A DNA stretch of 64,000 bases from Sellimonas caecigallum (GTDB lineage: Bacteria > Bacillota > Clostridia > Lachnospirales > Lachnospiraceae): assembly GCF_019754295.1 (NCBI RefSeq), contig NZ_VIRV01000012.1, positions 1-64,000 on the forward strand. The letters are read 5' to 3'. Every line of letters begins with the position of its first letter. Positions within the stretch are counted from its first letter, which is position 1. The position numbers and the translations under genes were made by a program. Shown here piece after piece: positions 15,064 to 25,850 of the stretch. Below the pieces are notes generated by a model, which saw only the letters and a list, made by a program, of their open reading frames with translations, did not search any database and was not told the origin of the DNA.

Positions 15064-15936
15064 ATGAGGAATATGAATGAGAGAAAACGTACCTATCTGT
15101 TGATTACGATACCGATTCTGGCATTGTTTATTTGCTTCAATACCGTACCGCTGATCAGAGGCTTTATTTACAGTTTTACGAATTTTAAAGGGTTCGGAGA
15201 TTATGACTGGGTAGGTTTCCGAAACTATGTAGATCTTTTTCAGGATCCGCGTGTCGGCAAATCCTATTTGTTTACCTTTAAGCTTGCCATCGTGGCGACA
15301 ATTGTGACAAATGTTATAAGCCTTATCCTGGCACTTGGTTTGAACGGAAAGATCAAAGGAAAGAGCTTTTTCCGGGGGGCTTATTTCATTCCGAATGTAC
15401 TTGGAGCATTGGTTGTAGGTTATATTTTCAATTATTTCTTTACATATATCCTGCCTGGAATGGCAAAAATGGCAGGGATCGACTCTTTGAGCGGAAGTAT
15501 GCTTTCCGATACGAAGACAGCCTGGATCGCGATCGTAATCGTATGTGCATGGCAGGCGATCGCAATGAACACGATTATCTATATATCCGGTCTTCAGACT
15601 GTACCGGAAGATGTGTACGAGGCTGGATCCCTGGACGGTGCAACCGGATGGAAGAAATTCAAACATTTGACCTTCCCTCTGATCATTCCATTTTTCACGA
15701 TCAACATGGTTCTTTGTGTAAAGAATTTCCTTATGGTATTCGACCAGATCATGGCGCTGACAAAAGGCGGTCCGGCACAGAGCACAGAATCCATCTCTTA
15801 CCTGATTTACAACAATGGTATGTCAGGCGGACAGTTTGGATTCCAGAGTGCCAATGCAGTCATCTTCTTTATTGTGATCGTGGCAATTTCTGTTGCACAG
15901 ATGCAGATTTCCGGTAGGAAGGAGGAACAGTTATAA
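15064..15936 (+). CDS. sugar ABC transporter permease, MsmF/MalF-like
   Basis: The 290-residue membrane protein has six predicted transmembrane segments. The cytoplasmic EAA loop (EAGSLDGATGWKKFKHLTFPLI, about residues 187-208) would contact the ATPase. The sequence belongs to the MalF/UgpA branch of carbohydrate importers. It starts 17 bases after the binding protein gene with GGAAAGGAGAGG ahead of it, and its stop overlaps the start of the partner permease by one base. Together the two form the channel for the binding protein upstream. Confidence 0.92.
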   Translation: MRNMNERKRTYLLITIPILALFICFNTVPLIRGFIYSFTNFKGFGDYDWVGFRNYVDLFQDPRVGKSYLFTFKLAIVATIVTNVISLILALGLNGKIKGKSFFRGAYFIPNVLGALVVGYIFNYFFTYILPGMAKMAGIDSLSGSMLSDTKTAWIAIVIVCAWQAIAMNTIIYISGLQTVPEDVYEAGSLDGATGWKKFKHLTFPLIIPFFTINMVLCVKNFLMVFDQIMALTKGGPAQSTESISYLIYNNGMSGGQFGFQSANAVIFFIVIVAISVAQMQISGRKEEQL

Positions 15937-16778
15937 TGAAAGCGAAAGTAAAAGAAAAAACAAACTGGCCGGTAATGATCCTTTTGATCCTTGGGCTGAT
16001 TACCGTCGCCTTTCCTCTGTATATGACGATTGTGATCGCATTAAAACAGCCGTCAGAAATGACGAACAGTATCGCGGGGATCTTATCTCTGCCGAAGAGT
16101 TTCAGCCTTTCCAACTTCAAAGAAGCAATGGAAGTAACAGATTTTTGGAATTCACTGAAAAACAGTTTACTTATTTCTGTGATTACAGTAGTATTATCTA
16201 TTGTGGTCCACTCACTGATGGGATACGCTGTCGGAAGAAATAAAGCACACAGTAAATTCTATAAATTTGTATACATGTTTGTAGTAAGTGGTATGTTCGT
16301 ACCGTTTGCCATCCTGATGATGCCTTTGGCAAAACAGACGGCAGAGATGGGACTTGGAAACTGGGTCGGAGTTATCATTCTGTATGTGGTATTTTATATG
16401 CCGATGAATGTCCTGCTCTACTCCGGATATCTCACGAACATCCCGATTGCCCTGGAAGAAGCAGCCAGGGTCGACGGAGCAAGCACATGGAAGACCTACT
16501 GGAAAGTCATCTTCCCGATCATGAAACCGATGCATGCGACAGTGGCTGTTCTCACAGCTCTGGCTGTATGGAACGATGTCATGACACCGCTTGTCATCAT
16601 GGCAGGTACAGGACAGAACACACTGCCTTTGGCACAGCTGAATTTCCAGACGCAGTTCGGAACGAACTATAACCTTGCATTTGCGTCTTATCTGCTTGCA
16701 TTGATTCCGATCGTAATTTTCTATATTATCTGTCAGAAACAGATTCTGAACGGCGTAGTAAACGGCGCAGTGAAATAA
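15936..16778 (+). CDS. sugar ABC transporter permease, MsmG/MalG-like
   Basis: This 280-residue permease is the MalG/UgpE-type partner. It has six membrane helices and an EAA loop (EEAARVDGASTWKTYWKVIFPIM, about residues 173-195). Its ATG overlaps the TAA of the first permease, so translation is coupled. It should form the heterodimeric pore of the importer in this operon. Confidence 0.92.
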   Translation: MKAKVKEKTNWPVMILLILGLITVAFPLYMTIVIALKQPSEMTNSIAGILSLPKSFSLSNFKEAMEVTDFWNSLKNSLLISVITVVLSIVVHSLMGYAVGRNKAHSKFYKFVYMFVVSGMFVPFAILMMPLAKQTAEMGLGNWVGVIILYVVFYMPMNVLLYSGYLTNIPIALEEAARVDGASTWKTYWKVIFPIMKPMHATVAVLTALAVWNDVMTPLVIMAGTGQNTLPLAQLNFQTQFGTNYNLAFASYLLALIPIVIFYIICQKQILNGVVNGAVK

Positions 16779-16809
16779 AAAATAAAAAGGACCGCTTAGG
16801 AGGACATAA

Positions 16810-19017
16810 ATGGGAATTACATATCAGAAGGAAAAACAGATTTTTAATTTGCATACAGAGAATACAACGTATCAGTTTCTCGTGGATAAATATGGGTTTC
16901 TGCTGCATTTATACTATGGGAAACGGATAAACGGCGACATGGATTATCTTCTTACTTATTATGACAGAGGATTTTCCGGTAATCCGTCCGATACCGGGGC
17001 GGACAGGACGTATTCGATGGATGCGCTTCCGCAGGAATTTCCATGTCCAGGTACAGGCGATTACAGAAGTACTGCTGTTGCTGTGCGCAATGCAGATGGC
17101 TCATACAGCTGCGACCTGAGATTCCAGAGATATGAAATCTGTAAAGGAAAGTATTCTCTGGAAGGTCTTCCGGCAGTATACGCCAAAGACGAGGAAGCGG
17201 AAACATTGAAAATCTACTTGGAAGACCCGGTTACAAAAGTACAGGCTGTACTTTTGTATGGGGTGCTTCCGGAAAAAGATATCATCACAAGAAGTGTACA
17301 GATCATCAATCAAAACGAAGAAAAAATAGAATTGATTCGTGCTGCTTCGGCCTGTCTGGACTTTGTGGCCGGAGATTATGATCTGATCACATTTTATGGA
17401 AGACATGCAATGGAGAGAAATTTCCAGAGGGTACCTGTAAAGCACGGAAAACAGATGATCGGAAGCAAAAGAGGCTCTTCCAGCCACCAGTATAATCCAT
17501 CCCTCATTTTGGCAGATTCTGGAACGGACGAGAAAAACGGAGGCTGCTACGGCATGGCGTTTGTGTACAGCGGAGGATTCGAGGCAGAAGCGGAGAAAGA
17601 CCAGTTCAACCAGACGCGGGTCATGATGGGATTATCTTCAGACCAGTTTTGCTATCCCCTGGGAAAAGGAGAGATGTTCACTGTACCGGAGACGGTCATG
17701 ACATACTCATCGGAAGGTTTCGGAGGGCTGTCATGGAATTTCCATCGGTGTTTCCGAAGGAATCTCTGCCGCGGGAAATACAGGACGAAACAGCGACCGG
17801 TGCTTGTCAACAGCTGGGAAGCAGACTATTTTGATTTTACAGGGGAGACACTTGTTACGCTTGCCGAGCACGCGGCGGAACTGGGGATCGATATGTTTGT
17901 CCTGGATGACGGCTGGTTCGGAAAGAGAGATGATGACAACTCCGGGCTTGGCGACTGGCATGTAAACGAAGAGAAGCTTGGCTGCACGATGGGAGAACTG
18001 ATCGGAAAGATCAATGACCTGGGATTAAAATTCGGTCTTTGGATCGAACCTGAGATGGTATCGGAAGACAGCGACCTTTACAGACAACATCCGGATTGGG
18101 TAATGGCGATACCGGGAAGAAAACCGGTGCGTGCCCGCAATCAGCTCGTCCTTGATTTTTCCAGAAAGGAAGTCAGGGAAGAGGTGTTCAGACAGATTTC
18201 CCATGTGCTGGATCAGGGAAATGTGGAGTACATCAAATGGGATATGAACAGAAGCCTTGCGGACATTTATTCCTCAGTGACAAAGGATCAGGGGAAAGTA
18301 CTTTACGATTACGTTCTTGGCGTATATGATTTTCTGGAGAAACTTACAGAGAAGTATCCGGATATTCTGATTGAAGGATGCAGCGGCGGCGGCGGACGTT
18401 TTGACGCAGGCATGCTTTACTATACCCCGCAGATCTGGTGCAGCGACAATACGGATGCGGTAGATCGGCTGGACATCCAGTATGGAACATCCTTTATCTA
18501 TCCGATTTCCTGTATCGGATCCCATGTATCAGCGGTGCCGAACCATCAGACAGGAAGAGTTACATCACTCCACACGAGAGGAGTCGTCGCAATGGCTGGG
18601 ACATTCGGATATGAGCTGAATCTTGGTATCCTTCCAAAAGAGGAGAAAGAAGAAATAAAACAGCAGATCAAAACTTTCAAAAAGCACGAGGGGCTGATCC
18701 ACAATGGACGCTATTACAGACTTTCCTCTCCTCAGACGGACGAGATAGGCGCATGGGCATTCGTATCGGAAGAGCGGGAAGAGGTGCTTGTGAATGTGGT
18801 CATGCTGGCAATGCATGGAAATATGACTGTAAACTATGTTAAGCTGCAGGGACTTGATCCGGACGGTATCTACGAAGACGAGAATGGAAGAAGATACGAT
18901 GGCGTCGGGCTTATGGAAGCCGGAATACCGCTTCCTATCGTGGCTGGCACATACCCTGCATGGCAAATTTATTTGAGGCTGGTTAAGGAAGAGAATGAAA
19001 ATTCAGATGCAAAATAA
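16810..19017 (+). CDS. alpha-galactosidase, GH36
   Basis: The 735-residue enzyme removes terminal alpha-1,6-galactose from raffinose, melibiose and stachyose. It has the GH36 layout: an N-terminal beta-sandwich, a central (beta/alpha)8 barrel (about residues 330-660) and a C-terminal beta domain. The catalytic nucleophile is Asp478 in KWDMNR and the acid/base is Asp546 in CSDNTDAVDR. LDDGWFG and CSGGGGRFD are further family signatures. There is no signal peptide, so it acts in the cytosol on imported sugar. AGGAGG lies before the ATG. The next gene starts inside its 3' end. Confidence 0.95.
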   Translation: MGITYQKEKQIFNLHTENTTYQFLVDKYGFLLHLYYGKRINGDMDYLLTYYDRGFSGNPSDTGADRTYSMDALPQEFPCPGTGDYRSTAVAVRNADGSYSCDLRFQRYEICKGKYSLEGLPAVYAKDEEAETLKIYLEDPVTKVQAVLLYGVLPEKDIITRSVQIINQNEEKIELIRAASACLDFVAGDYDLITFYGRHAMERNFQRVPVKHGKQMIGSKRGSSSHQYNPSLILADSGTDEKNGGCYGMAFVYSGGFEAEAEKDQFNQTRVMMGLSSDQFCYPLGKGEMFTVPETVMTYSSEGFGGLSWNFHRCFRRNLCRGKYRTKQRPVLVNSWEADYFDFTGETLVTLAEHAAELGIDMFVLDDGWFGKRDDDNSGLGDWHVNEEKLGCTMGELIGKINDLGLKFGLWIEPEMVSEDSDLYRQHPDWVMAIPGRKPVRARNQLVLDFSRKEVREEVFRQISHVLDQGNVEYIKWDMNRSLADIYSSVTKDQGKVLYDYVLGVYDFLEKLTEKYPDILIEGCSGGGGRFDAGMLYYTPQIWCSDNTDAVDRLDIQYGTSFIYPISCIGSHVSAVPNHQTGRVTSLHTRGVVAMAGTFGYELNLGILPKEEKEEIKQQIKTFKKHEGLIHNGRYYRLSSPQTDEIGAWAFVSEEREEVLVNVVMLAMHGNMTVNYVKLQGLDPDGIYEDENGRRYDGVGLMEAGIPLPIVAGTYPAWQIYLRLVKEENENSDAK

Positions 19018-20842
19018 AAACGAATTTGAAAGACGTCTGGAGGCCCGTAGAGATGAGCTGAAATGGCTGTACATGGAGTTGTACCAAAACGAACCTATGT
19101 TTCAGGAGCTTCTGGATCAGATGAAAGCGTTTTACAAAAAACGGAAAGAATCGCTGAAGGAACGGGACAGAGCAAGAGAAAAAGATAAAGAATGGTACCG
19201 AAAAAAGGATATGCTTGGCATGATGCTTTATATTGACAATTTTGCCGGGAACCTGAAAGGGGTACAGAGAAAAATTTCTTATCTGAAAGAGTGCAATGTA
19301 AGTTTTATTCACCTGATGCCGTTTCTGGATACCGTACCGGGAAGATCAGACGGAGGCTATGCAGTGGCGGATTTCAGGAAAGTGCGTCCGGATCTTGGAA
19401 CGATGGATGACTTGGAGAACCTGGCGGACAAATGTCACGAAAAAGAGATCGACCTTTGTATGGATTTTGTCATGAACCATACATCGGAGGATCATGAGTG
19501 GGCAAAAAGGGCAAAAAAAGGCGAAGGGGAGTATATGAGCCGTTACTTTTTCTATGATAACCCATGGTATCCGCAGGAATACGAAAAAACGGTGCCTCAG
19601 GTATTTCCTACGACGGCGCCGGGAAATTTTACTTACCTGCCGGAGATCAGGCACCATGTCATGACTACGTTTTATCCGTATCAATGGGACCTGAACTACC
19701 GAAATCCAAGGGTGTTCAATGAGATGATGTACAATTTCCTGTTTTTTGCGAACAAAGGAATGGATATTATACGGATTGATGCGGTTCCATATATCTGGAA
19801 AGAACTTGGCACTTCCTGCAGAAATCTTCCGCAGGTACATACGATCGTGAGAATGATGCGGATGATCGGCGAGATTGTCTGTCCCGCCACCATCCTTTTG
19901 GGAGAAGTTGTCATGGAGCCGGAAAAAGTGCTTCCGTATTTTGGTACGGTTGAGAAACCGGAATGTCATATGCTCTACAATGTGACGACAATGGCTACCA
20001 CATGGCACAGTGTGGCGACATCGGATACGAGGCTTTTGAAAAAACAGCTGGATATTGTGAACGGATTGCCAAAACAGTATACGTTTCTCAATTATCTGAG
20101 ATGCCATGACGACATCGGCTGGGGACTGGACTATGGAACACTGGGAAAGTGGGGCTTTCAGGAAATCCCTCATAAGAAATATCTAAACGATTATTTTACG
20201 GGAAAATATCCAGGAAGCGAAAGCAGAGGAGAGCTCTACAACGACGATCCTGTCACGATGGATGCGAGATTCTGTGGTACCACCGCGTCCATGTGCGGAG
20301 TGGAAAGTGCAGGATTTGAGCAGGATGCCAAAAAGATGGAAAAAGCCATCAGGAAAGATTTGATGCTTCACGCGTACATGCTCATGCAAAGCGGCATTCC
20401 TATGATCTACAGCGGCGATGAGATCGGCCAGGTAAATGACTATACATACAAAGAGGATGAGGATAAAAGGGAGGATTCCCGATATATCCACCGCGGAAAA
20501 TTCAGGTGGGATCTGGCGGCTAAGAGAAAAGGCGTCAGGAGTGTGGAAGCAAGGATATTCCGGACATTAAACTTCATGGAACAGATACGCCGCCAGGAAT
20601 CGGTATTTGACCCGGATGCACTGGTCGGTACATGGGATATGCAGGATCCGTCCCTGCTCTGTATCGTAAGACAAAAAGGGGAGAAGATTCTGACAGGAAT
20701 ATTTAACTTCTCTGACTTTGAGAAAGAAGTGTGGATTCCGGGAGAAGGAGATTACCGAGATCTACTGAACGGCAATAAGATCCCGGAAAGAAAACTTCGG
20801 CTGCCGCAATACGGATTCGTGTGGGCATATAAGATGATGTAA
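18995..20842 (+). CDS. GH13 amylosucrase-like enzyme
   Basis: This 615-residue cytosolic protein belongs to the GH13 alpha-amylase clan. Its long helical N-terminus and overall layout look most like subfamily 4 (amylosucrase-like). Catalytic residues are Asp262 (RIDAV), Glu304 (LLGEVV) and Asp372 (CHDDIG), with the conserved MNHTS His at about residue 167. It overlaps the alpha-galactosidase gene by 23 bases, with AAGGA five bases before its ATG, so the two are made together. After galactose is removed from raffinose, sucrose remains, so a sucrose-splitting glucosyltransferase or hydrolase fits. Sucrose phosphorylase (GH13_18) is usual at this place and is the main alternative. The exact reaction cannot be read from sequence alone. 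Confidence 0.8.
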   Translation: MKIQMQNKNEFERRLEARRDELKWLYMELYQNEPMFQELLDQMKAFYKKRKESLKERDRAREKDKEWYRKKDMLGMMLYIDNFAGNLKGVQRKISYLKECNVSFIHLMPFLDTVPGRSDGGYAVADFRKVRPDLGTMDDLENLADKCHEKEIDLCMDFVMNHTSEDHEWAKRAKKGEGEYMSRYFFYDNPWYPQEYEKTVPQVFPTTAPGNFTYLPEIRHHVMTTFYPYQWDLNYRNPRVFNEMMYNFLFFANKGMDIIRIDAVPYIWKELGTSCRNLPQVHTIVRMMRMIGEIVCPATILLGEVVMEPEKVLPYFGTVEKPECHMLYNVTTMATTWHSVATSDTRLLKKQLDIVNGLPKQYTFLNYLRCHDDIGWGLDYGTLGKWGFQEIPHKKYLNDYFTGKYPGSESRGELYNDDPVTMDARFCGTTASMCGVESAGFEQDAKKMEKAIRKDLMLHAYMLMQSGIPMIYSGDEIGQVNDYTYKEDEDKREDSRYIHRGKFRWDLAAKRKGVRSVEARIFRTLNFMEQIRRQESVFDPDALVGTWDMQDPSLLCIVRQKGEKILTGIFNFSDFEKEVWIPGEGDYRDLLNGNKIPERKLRLPQYGFVWAYKMM

Positions 20843-20867
20843 GACGTTATCTCATATTTGAATAAAA

Positions 20868-20916
20868 AATAAGGACAATGACACTTTGCCAACTCTCTTG
20901 TCATTGTCCTTATTTT
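20868..20916. terminator. bidirectional terminator between convergent genes
   Basis: AATAAGGACAATGACA (20868-20883) pairs with TGTCATTGTCCTTATT (20899-20914). A-rich and T-rich flanks let it end both the alpha-galactoside operon and the YitT gene. Confidence 0.85.
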
Positions 20917-20918
20917 AT

Positions 20919-21824
20919 TTATACGGTGTGGAAACCACGTCCGATGATCTCGCTTGTGTTTGAAATCAGAATGAAGGCATCCGGTTCTGTCTCTTTGATA
21001 AAATTTCGGAGACGTACGGCCTGCGGACGGTTTAAAGCTGTCAGGACAATATATTTTTTCCTTCCGGAAAAAACGCCCTGGGCAGAGTATACGGTAACTC
21101 CTCTGTGCAGTTCGTGGATAATGAAGTTACAGATAAGCTCAGGATTGCTGCATACGACATTGAAACATTTGGAAAGGTTGAAACTTTCGATAAAGTTGTC
21201 TGTCATGAAAGAGCGGAGAACGAGCCCAAGCAAAGAGAAAAGTCCTGTCTGCATTCCAAAAATAAAGCATCCGCCCACTGCGATGGCGATGTCGGACAAA
21301 AGGAGCGCCCTCCCGATATCAAATCCAGTGTATTTTTTCATGATCATGGCAATGACATCTGTACCGCCGCTGGAAGCGCCCATGTTAAACAGAATAGCTG
21401 ATCCGAAAGCAGGGACTGCTACTGCAAACATGAGCTCCAGGACTGGTTGATCCGTAAGAGGATGTGTCATAGGATAAATCCGTTCCAATGCGGAAAGGGA
21501 GACGGAAAGCAGGACGCTGCAGTAGCAGGTCTTGGCGCCGAATCCTTTTCCAAGAACGATAAATCCAAGTACCAGAAGGACGATATTGCATACAAAGTTG
21601 AAATCACTGGCTGTCATGATTCCTGTTTTTGCAACGAGCACTGCAAGACCGGTCAGTCCTCCGAAAGCGAAGTTATTTGCGAATTTAAAAAAATAGATTC
21701 CCACGGCCATGACGATGGTTGCAGCAGTCATCATCAAAAATTCTTTTACCCGTGATTTCGGCTTCAGCTGAGAAGTAGGCTTGGGAATCGAATGTTTCAT
21801 ATGTGTCTTTTCGTACGTGTTCAT
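20919..21824 (-). CDS. YitT family membrane protein
   Basis: The 301-residue protein has a basic cytoplasmic N-terminus, five to six predicted membrane helices (about residues 30-215) and a C-terminal soluble DUF2179 domain (about 220-300). The motifs FGGLTGLAVL and FNMGASSGGTDVIAMI mark the YitT/YebE family. The transported substrate or role is not known with certainty. GAGGAAG precedes the start, and a sigma-A promoter is visible. It is monocistronic and divergent from enolase. Confidence 0.9.
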   Translation of the reverse strand: MNTYEKTHMKHSIPKPTSQLKPKSRVKEFLMMTAATIVMAVGIYFFKFANNFAFGGLTGLAVLVAKTGIMTASDFNFVCNIVLLVLGFIVLGKGFGAKTCYCSVLLSVSLSALERIYPMTHPLTDQPVLELMFAVAVPAFGSAILFNMGASSGGTDVIAMIMKKYTGFDIGRALLLSDIAIAVGGCFIFGMQTGLFSLLGLVLRSFMTDNFIESFNLSKCFNVVCSNPELICNFIIHELHRGVTVYSAQGVFSGRKKYIVLTALNRPQAVRLRNFIKETEPDAFILISNTSEIIGRGFHTV

Positions 21825-21873
21825 TTTTCTTCCTCATCTCTTTTATTTTTCAATGACATTTTTTACCCTCAAA

Positions 21874-21902
21874 ATTGTAACGCCGACAGGTAAAAAAGTC
21901 AA
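21874..21902 (-). promoter_or_regulatory. promoter of the YitT gene
   Basis: On the minus strand TTGACT (21902-21897), 17 bases and TACAAT (21879-21874) form a sigma-A promoter about 50 bases before the start codon. Confidence 0.65.
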
Positions 21903-21940
21903 CGGATGTGGAAATACTATGTGAAAAAAGGAGGAAAAAA

Positions 21941-23257
21941 ATGATGTATCGATATTTACCGATCAAAGATATATATGCAAGAGAAATTTTGGATTCCAGA
22001 GGAAATCCGACCATTGAAACGGAGGTACTCACGGAGGATGGAACAGTAGGATGCGCTTCTGTTCCGTCGGGCGCCTCCACCGGGAGGTATGAAGCAAAGG
22101 AACTGAGAGATAAAGAAAAACAGGACCGTTACTGCGGACGTGGTGTGGAGCTGGCAGTCAATCACGTCAACGATCAGATAGCACGAGAAGTGATCGGGAT
22201 GAATGTGTATGATCAGCTTGAGATCGACCGTCTGTTAGTCCGAATTGACGGGACGGAAGACAAGAGCAATCTCGGTGCAAATGCCATCCTGGGAGTATCC
22301 ATGGCGGCGGCAAAGGCGGCAGCTAAAAGTCTGGATATCCCACTTTACCGGTACCTGGGAGGAGTCCACACAAAAAGAATGCCGGTACCGATGATGAACG
22401 TCTTAAATGGAGGGCGCCATGCAGACAATATCATCGATTTTCAGGAGTTTATGCTTATGCCGGTAGGGGCGTGCTGCTTTAAGGAAGGACTCCGGATGTG
22501 TACGGAAGTGTACCACATGCTCAAAGCACTTTTAAAAGGGAGAGGATACCACACCGGGGTAGGAGATGAAGGCGGGTTTGCGCCGGATCTCCCGGATACG
22601 GACAGCGTATGCAAGATCCTTCTGGAAGCCATTGAGACGGCAGGGTATATCCCAGGGAAGGAGATAGCGCTTGCATTAGATGCAGCTGCTTCTGAAATTT
22701 ATGACCGGGATTACGGGAAATATGTCTTTGTAGGAGAGAGCAGGGGACGTGAAAAGAAAGTGACACGGTCCACGGAAGAACTCATCGACTATTACGCAGA
22801 ACTCATAGAGAAATATCCGATCGTTTCCATCGAAGATGGACTGGAAGAGTCGGATTTTTCCGGATGGGAATTGATGACAGCCAGACTCGGCCTTCAGACA
22901 CAGCTTGTAGGGGATGACCTGTTTGTGACAAATTCCAAAAGACTTGCGAAAGGAATCGACTGCAATGCAGCCAACGCGGTCCTTGTAAAGGTTAACCAGA
23001 TAGGGACGCTGAGCGAGGCGTTTGATACAATCTGTCTTGCAGAAGAAAACGGATATCGTTCCATCATATCCCACCGTTCTGGAGAAACAGCTGACACGAC
23101 GATTGCGGATATAGCGGTGGCATTTGGGACAGGACAGATCAAGACCGGTGCTCCGTGCCGTTCAGAACGGGTGGAGAAGTACAACCGGCTTATGAAGATC
23201 GAAGAAGAGATCGGGATGGAGGCCGAATACAAAAATCCGTTTATGGATGGGAAATAA
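21941..23257 (+). CDS. eno: enolase
   Basis: Enolase interconverts 2-phosphoglycerate and phosphoenolpyruvate in glycolysis. The 438-residue product shows [17 protein letters not shown] at the N-terminus, the [10 protein letters not shown] acid/base region and the C-terminal [17 protein letters not shown] signature. The metal-binding acids lie at conserved places ([23 protein letters not shown]). Start 21941 follows AAAGGAGG by seven bases; an upstream in-frame GTG has no such site. The [10 protein letters not shown] segment near the end is typical. No glycolytic neighbours are present in this window. Confidence 0.96.
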   Translation: MMYRYLPIKDIYAREILDSRGNPTIETEVLTEDGTVGCASVPSGASTGRYEAKELRDKEKQDRYCGRGVELAVNHVNDQIAREVIGMNVYDQLEIDRLLVRIDGTEDKSNLGANAILGVSMAAAKAAAKSLDIPLYRYLGGVHTKRMPVPMMNVLNGGRHADNIIDFQEFMLMPVGACCFKEGLRMCTEVYHMLKALLKGRGYHTGVGDEGGFAPDLPDTDSVCKILLEAIETAGYIPGKEIALALDAAASEIYDRDYGKYVFVGESRGREKKVTRSTEELIDYYAELIEKYPIVSIEDGLEESDFSGWELMTARLGLQTQLVGDDLFVTNSKRLAKGIDCNAANAVLVKVNQIGTLSEAFDTICLAEENGYRSIISHRSGETADTTIADIAVAFGTGQIKTGAPCRSERVEKYNRLMKIEEEIGMEAEYKNPFMDGK

Positions 23258-23351
23258 GCGGCAGAAATATGAAAACATGGAAGAAACTGCTTGCGGAACT
23301 ACTGGCTTTGTGATAGACTATATATGGTTTATCCGCAGGAGGTGTGAAAGA

Positions 23352-23594
23352 GTGGAAATTTTAAAAATTGTGATCACAATCTTATTTGTAATAGACTGTA
23401 TTGCGTTGTCAGCAATTGTTCTGATGCAGGAAGGAAAATCTGCCGGACTTGGATCCATCGCAGGTATGGCAGATACGTACTGGGGACAGAATAAAGGACG
23501 TTCCATGGAAGGGACGCTTGTAAAAGTGACAAAGGTACTTGCTGCATTGTTTATTATTTTTGCTGCAGTATTAAACTTAAAAGTATTTGCTTAG
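23352..23594 (+). CDS. secG: preprotein translocase subunit SecG
   Basis: This 80-residue membrane protein has two hydrophobic helices (about residues 3-25 and 57-78). They are separated by the Gly-rich cytoplasmic loop with VLMQEGKSAGLGS, as in SecG. It assists SecYE-dependent export. The start is GTG 23352, seven bases after AGGAGGTG. The longer upstream reading frame would add 35 residues unlike SecG. A terminator follows, and rnr lies directly downstream, a common clostridial arrangement. Confidence 0.93.
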   Translation: MEILKIVITILFVIDCIALSAIVLMQEGKSAGLGSIAGMADTYWGQNKGRSMEGTLVKVTKVLAALFIIFAAVLNLKVFA

Positions 23595-23606
23595 GAACTG
23601 GATGCA

Positions 23607-23646
23607 GAACACTCTATTTCGGAAACAAGATAGAGTGTTCTTTTTT
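23607..23646 (+). terminator. terminator of secG
   Basis: GAACACTCTATTTC pairs with AAGATAGAGTGTTC and is followed by TTTTTTATTTT. It may be leaky and allow some readthrough into rnr. Confidence 0.88.
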
Positions 23647-23675
23647 ATTTTCGTTGTGAAAGGAAAATAGATAGA

Positions 23676-25850
23676 ATGTATGAGAAAAGAAAAAAACTGA
23701 TCTATCAGTTTATCTGTGATGATTTCTACGTTCCCATGAAACTGAAAGAACTGGCAGTGATGTTCCAGGTGCAAAAGGAAGAGCGCCAGATACTCAAAGA
23801 GATTCTGGATGAATTGGAATCCGAAGGGAAGATCCACAGAACACAGACAGGGAAATATGTAAAGGGACAGGCTGGAAAGCTTGTCGGCATCTATCAGGCC
23901 CACGCGAGAGGGTTCGGGTTTGTGACGGTAGAAGGATTTGACGAGGATATTTTCATTTCCGAGGAAGATGCGGGGCAGGCGCTCCAGGGCGACGAAGTAG
24001 AGATCATCCTTACAAAAAGCGGGAAAAACCGGCAGGAAGGGAAGCGCCAGGAAGGGAAAGTGGTAAAGATCATAAACCGCGGGACATCCCAGCTTGTAGG
24101 ATATTTTCAGAAAAATAAAAATTTTGGGTTCGTAGTGCCGGATAACCAGAAATTTTTGCAGGATATTTTTGTTCCGGAAGAGAGATCGAAGGGAGCGGTT
24201 ACAGGGCATAAAGTAGTCGTAAAGATTACTTCCTATGGCGGGGAAGGCAAGAATCCGGAAGGGGAAGTTGTTCAGATCCTAGGACACGTCAATGACCCGG
24301 GGACAGATATTCTGAGTATCGCCATGTCTTATGAGCTCCCGATGGAGTTTCCTGAAAAGCTTTTGAATCAGGCGGAGCGGGTGGCAAAGCCGGTAAGCGG
24401 TGCGGATTGTGCCGGCAGAAAAGACCTGAGGCATGTAAAGATGGTTACTATCGACGGGGAGGATGCGAAAGATCTGGATGATGCCGTCTCCCTGGAGAAA
24501 AAGGAAGGATTTTATTTCCTTGGCGTACACATTGCAGATGTGACCAACTACGTGCAGGAAAACAGCGCTCTTGACCGGGAAGCAAAGAAACGGGGGACAA
24601 GTGTGTATCTGGCGGATCGTGTGATTCCGATGCTTCCGCATATTTTGTCAAACGGCATCTGCTCCTTGAATGCAGGAGAAGACAGGCTGGCATTGAGCTG
24701 TCTGATGAAGATTGACGACAAAGGTGTGATCGTGGATCATGAGATTGCGGAGACGGTTATTCATGTAGATCGGAGGATGACATACACGGCGGTAAAAAAG
24801 ATTCTGGAAGACGAAGACGAGGAGACATGCCGTGAGTATGAGGAGTTCGTCCCGATGTTTCAGGAAATGGAAAAACTTTCCCGGATTTTGAGGAATAGAA
24901 GGCACAAAAGAGGTGCGGTGGATTTTGATTTTCCGGAGACGAAAGTTATCCTTGACGATGAAGGACGGCCGGTGGAACTGAAAGCCTACGAGAGAAATAC
25001 TGCTACGAAGCTTATAGAAGATTTTATGTTGGCTGCAAACGAGACGGTGGCGGAGGATTTCTTCTGGAGGGAAATTCCGTTTGTGTACCGTACGCACGAC
25101 ACACCGGATGAGGAAAAGATACGAAAGCTCTCTGTCTTTATCAATAATTTTGGCTACACCATGCACATTGGAACCAAAGAAGTACACCCAAAAGAGATTC
25201 AGAAATTGCTGGAAAAGGCAGAGGGAACGCCCGAAGAGCCGATGATCGCAAGACTTGCGCTCCGCTCTATGAAACAGGCAAAGTATACACCGGAAAATAC
25301 GGGACATTTTGGACTTGCAACATCATACTATACGCACTTTACATCCCCGATCCGCCGCTATCCGGATCTTCAGATCCACAGGATCATCAAGGATACACTC
25401 CGCGGCAGGATGAATGAGAAGAAGATTGAACACTACGATGCGATCCTGCCTGAAGTAACAAAACATTCCAGCGAGATGGAGCGAAGGGCGGATGAGGCTG
25501 AACGGGAGACGGTAAAACTGAAAAAAGTGCAGTTTATGAAAAACCATATCGGAGAGGTGTACGAAGGAACCATTTCCGGGATCACAAAATGGGGCATGTA
25601 TGTGGAGCTTCCTAATACGATCGAAGGACTCGTTCATGTGGCCAATATGACGGATGATCATTATGAATATGTGGAAGAACAGTACGAGATGAGAGGAGAC
25701 CATACCGGAAGGACATACCGCCTTGGAGATAAAATTTTTATCCGCGTCATTGCGACAGATGAACTGCAGCGAACGATTGATTTTGAGATAGCGAAGGAGT
25801 GGGAGACGGATTATGACAAAGACGAATGTGAAGCTTATTGCGAACAATAA
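23676..25850 (+). CDS. rnr: ribonuclease R
   Basis: RNase R is a 3'-5' exoribonuclease that degrades structured RNA and, with tmRNA, non-stop mRNA. The 724-residue protein carries a winged-helix start (about 1-65), two cold-shock domains (about 68-200), the RNB catalytic domain with [14 protein letters not shown] (metal-binding Asp cluster, about 255-265) and a C-terminal S1 domain (about 625-705). It lies just ahead of smpB and upstream of ssrA, so the trans-translation and RNA decay genes are clustered. The last 38 bases overlap smpB. Confidence 0.96.
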   Translation: MYEKRKKLIYQFICDDFYVPMKLKELAVMFQVQKEERQILKEILDELESEGKIHRTQTGKYVKGQAGKLVGIYQAHARGFGFVTVEGFDEDIFISEEDAGQALQGDEVEIILTKSGKNRQEGKRQEGKVVKIINRGTSQLVGYFQKNKNFGFVVPDNQKFLQDIFVPEERSKGAVTGHKVVVKITSYGGEGKNPEGEVVQILGHVNDPGTDILSIAMSYELPMEFPEKLLNQAERVAKPVSGADCAGRKDLRHVKMVTIDGEDAKDLDDAVSLEKKEGFYFLGVHIADVTNYVQENSALDREAKKRGTSVYLADRVIPMLPHILSNGICSLNAGEDRLALSCLMKIDDKGVIVDHEIAETVIHVDRRMTYTAVKKILEDEDEETCREYEEFVPMFQEMEKLSRILRNRRHKRGAVDFDFPETKVILDDEGRPVELKAYERNTATKLIEDFMLAANETVAEDFFWREIPFVYRTHDTPDEEKIRKLSVFINNFGYTMHIGTKEVHPKEIQKLLEKAEGTPEEPMIARLALRSMKQAKYTPENTGHFGLATSYYTHFTSPIRRYPDLQIHRIIKDTLRGRMNEKKIEHYDAILPEVTKHSSEMERRADEAERETVKLKKVQFMKNHIGEVYEGTISGITKWGMYVELPNTIEGLVHVANMTDDHYEYVEEQYEMRGDHTGRTYRLGDKIFIRVIATDELQRTIDFEIAKEWETDYDKDECEAYCEQ

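Noticed and set aside
25813-25850. Overlap of rnr and smpB as a frameshift fusion
   Set aside because: Both proteins have normal lengths and complete domains, so this is ordinary translational coupling.
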